In this document: positions 21,821 to 22,666 of the stretch, piece after piece | How positions within the stretch are numbered: the stretch's first letter is position 1 | Layout: each line of letters starts with the position of its first letter | Origin: a virus | DNA: 22,666 bases | Virus record (IMG/VR): IMGVR_UViG_3300025687_004658 | Location: 1 to 22,666 of that record | Direction: 5' to 3' (one strand) | Translations under genes and position numbers: made by a program | Notes under the pieces: model-generated | Seen by the model: the letters and a program-made list of their open reading frames with translations, nothing else | What the model was told of the DNA's origin: nothing | Database searches by the model: none

Positions 21821-22493
21821 TACATATACTTGCCGATATTGCGAACGTGAGTTTAAGCGCGAAAGCAGTCTTGCAGTACATGTCTGCGAACAAAAAAAGC
21901 GTTTTCAAGAAAAAGATGAACGAGGTGTACAACTTGGATATCAAGCATATCTAAAGTTTTTTGAATATACACAAGGCTCAGCAAAACTAAAAACATTTGA
22001 TGATTTTGCCAGTAGTCCGTATTATCGAGCATTTGTTAAGTTTGGACGTTATTGTGTATCCATTGGTGCTATTGATGTACCAAAGTTTATTGAGTATGTG
22101 GTTAAGAACAATAAGAAATTAGACCATTGGGCTAAAGACAGCATCTATCAAGAATACTTAATGAACTTGCTAGTAACTGAACGTGTTGATCGTGCGCTAG
22201 TGCGAGCAATGGAATATAGTATTACTTGGGGCGAAGAAAATAATGCCAACCCGCAAGATATAATACGCTTTAATAATCCAAATCGCGTATGTCAACTTAT
22301 TACAAAAGGCACACTTAGTCCTTGGGTGATATATAATTCGTCTAGTGGGATGGAGTTCTTAAGTAAGTTAAATGAAGAACAACAAAAAATTATCTGGGAA
22401 TACATTTACCCTGAAACTTGGGAACGTATTTTTAGCAAATATATTGCCGATCAGGAATATGTAAAAGAAATGTTAAAGCAGGCAGGTTGGTAA
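21789..22493 (+). CDS. Conserved phage protein with N-terminal zinc finger
   Basis: This is a 234-residue protein. ATG 21789 overlaps the gp62-like gene by 32 bases; AAAGAAG precedes it. Near residues 14-32, TCRYCEREFKRESSLAVHVC has C-x2-C and H-x-C, so it can be a C2H2/C2HC zinc finger. The remainder (KLKTFDDFASSPYYRAFVKF, later SPWVIYNSSSGMEFLSKL, ending MLKQAGW) is helical and matches an unnamed protein type I recall from T4-like marine phages. It may bind DNA or RNA during replication. It ends at TAATG with the next gene. Confidence 0.8.
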   Translation: MSTLNSTETTDTYTCRYCEREFKRESSLAVHVCEQKKRFQEKDERGVQLGYQAYLKFFEYTQGSAKLKTFDDFASSPYYRAFVKFGRYCVSIGAIDVPKFIEYVVKNNKKLDHWAKDSIYQEYLMNLLVTERVDRALVRAMEYSITWGEENNANPQDIIRFNNPNRVCQLITKGTLSPWVIYNSSSGMEFLSKLNEEQQKIIWEYIYPETWERIFSKYIADQEYVKEMLKQAGW

Positions 22494-22666
22494 TGAGTGC
22501 AGATATTGATATTGATTTTGGAAACAGAGATGCTATATTAAGTTTAATTAAGCACATACCAGCACGTCAGCAGGATCGCAAACATAACTCTGGTGTATAT
22601 GTAACACCAATCCCAACTGATCCTGTACATAATTGCGCAAGTATTGATTATAAGAAGGCAGAAGAA
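22493..22666 (+). CDS. Start of a protein resembling the C-family polymerase DIDxDF region (partial)
   Basis: Fifty-eight codons are visible up to the window edge. The start MSADIDIDFGNRDAILSLIK and the later KHNSGVYVTPIPTDP resemble the D-I-D-x-D-F motif of bacterial DNA polymerase III alpha subunits, which carries catalytic acids. A short phage version of this region is a known type, I believe, but it is not the usual T4 gp43. Without the rest, polymerase activity cannot be claimed. The start overlaps the zinc protein stop. Confidence 0.6.
   Translation, partial: MSADIDIDFGNRDAILSLIKHIPARQQDRKHNSGVYVTPIPTDPVHNCASIDYKKAEE

Overview
This window looks like part of a T4-like (Tevenvirinae-type) marine or aquatic myovirus genome. 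The evidence is a UvsX recombinase, a UvsY-like mediator, a UvsW helicase and a gp62-like clamp-loader small subunit, packed with 1-14 nt overlaps (ATGA, GTGA, TAATG) and with sigma-70-like promoters plus T4-late-like NATAAATA motifs. The DNA is AT-rich throughout. No tRNA, rRNA, integrase, transposon or CRISPR array is visible, so a lytic phage is more likely than a prophage. The host cannot be named from the sequence; cyanobacteria, SAR11 and other proteobacteria are all possible.

Layout. Positions 1-76 are the tail of an upstream gene, followed by a strong terminator (91-134), a 22-codon small ORF and an AT-rich gene of a phage/marine family of unknown function (218-1162). A strong sigma-70 promoter (1146-1175) drives a recombination operon: uvsX, a small acidic-tailed protein, a uvsY-like gene and a methyltransferase (1203-3756). 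Next comes an 11 kb sugar/methyl-transfer island (3787-14324). It holds a nucleotidyltransferase-cupin fusion, four GT-A-type glycosyltransferases with DxD motifs, five divergent copies of one GT-B-like family with an R-x-H-P motif, and four SAM methyltransferases. Three of the island genes lie on the minus strand (10707-12764). The island is followed by a small beta-rich protein (14354-14797) with its own late-type promoter candidate and a terminator.

The 217-base control region 14798-15014 carries a terminator, two sigma-70 promoters, a dyad and a 12-bp direct repeat. It precedes an AAA+ ATPase that is clearly GC-richer than its surroundings. The next gene, a very AT-rich radical-SAM protein with extra N-terminal cysteines, ends at a terminator whose stem contains the -35 of the next promoter. 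After that come an unknown protein, uvsW, a methyltransferase-like protein, two conserved unknowns, gp62-like, a zinc-ribbon/finger protein and the start of a protein resembling part of C-family DNA polymerase (22493 to the edge).

How the genes may work together (inference): uvsX/uvsY/uvsW and gp62 belong to recombination-dependent replication. The island encodes sugar activation plus serial glycosyl and methyl transfer. It could build a modified glycan on a virion protein, on the host surface, or on phage DNA; the sequence does not say which. The most unusual signals are the family of five diverged GT-B-like genes and several promoter-like motifs placed so that transcription would start exactly on the start codon (leaderless mRNAs).
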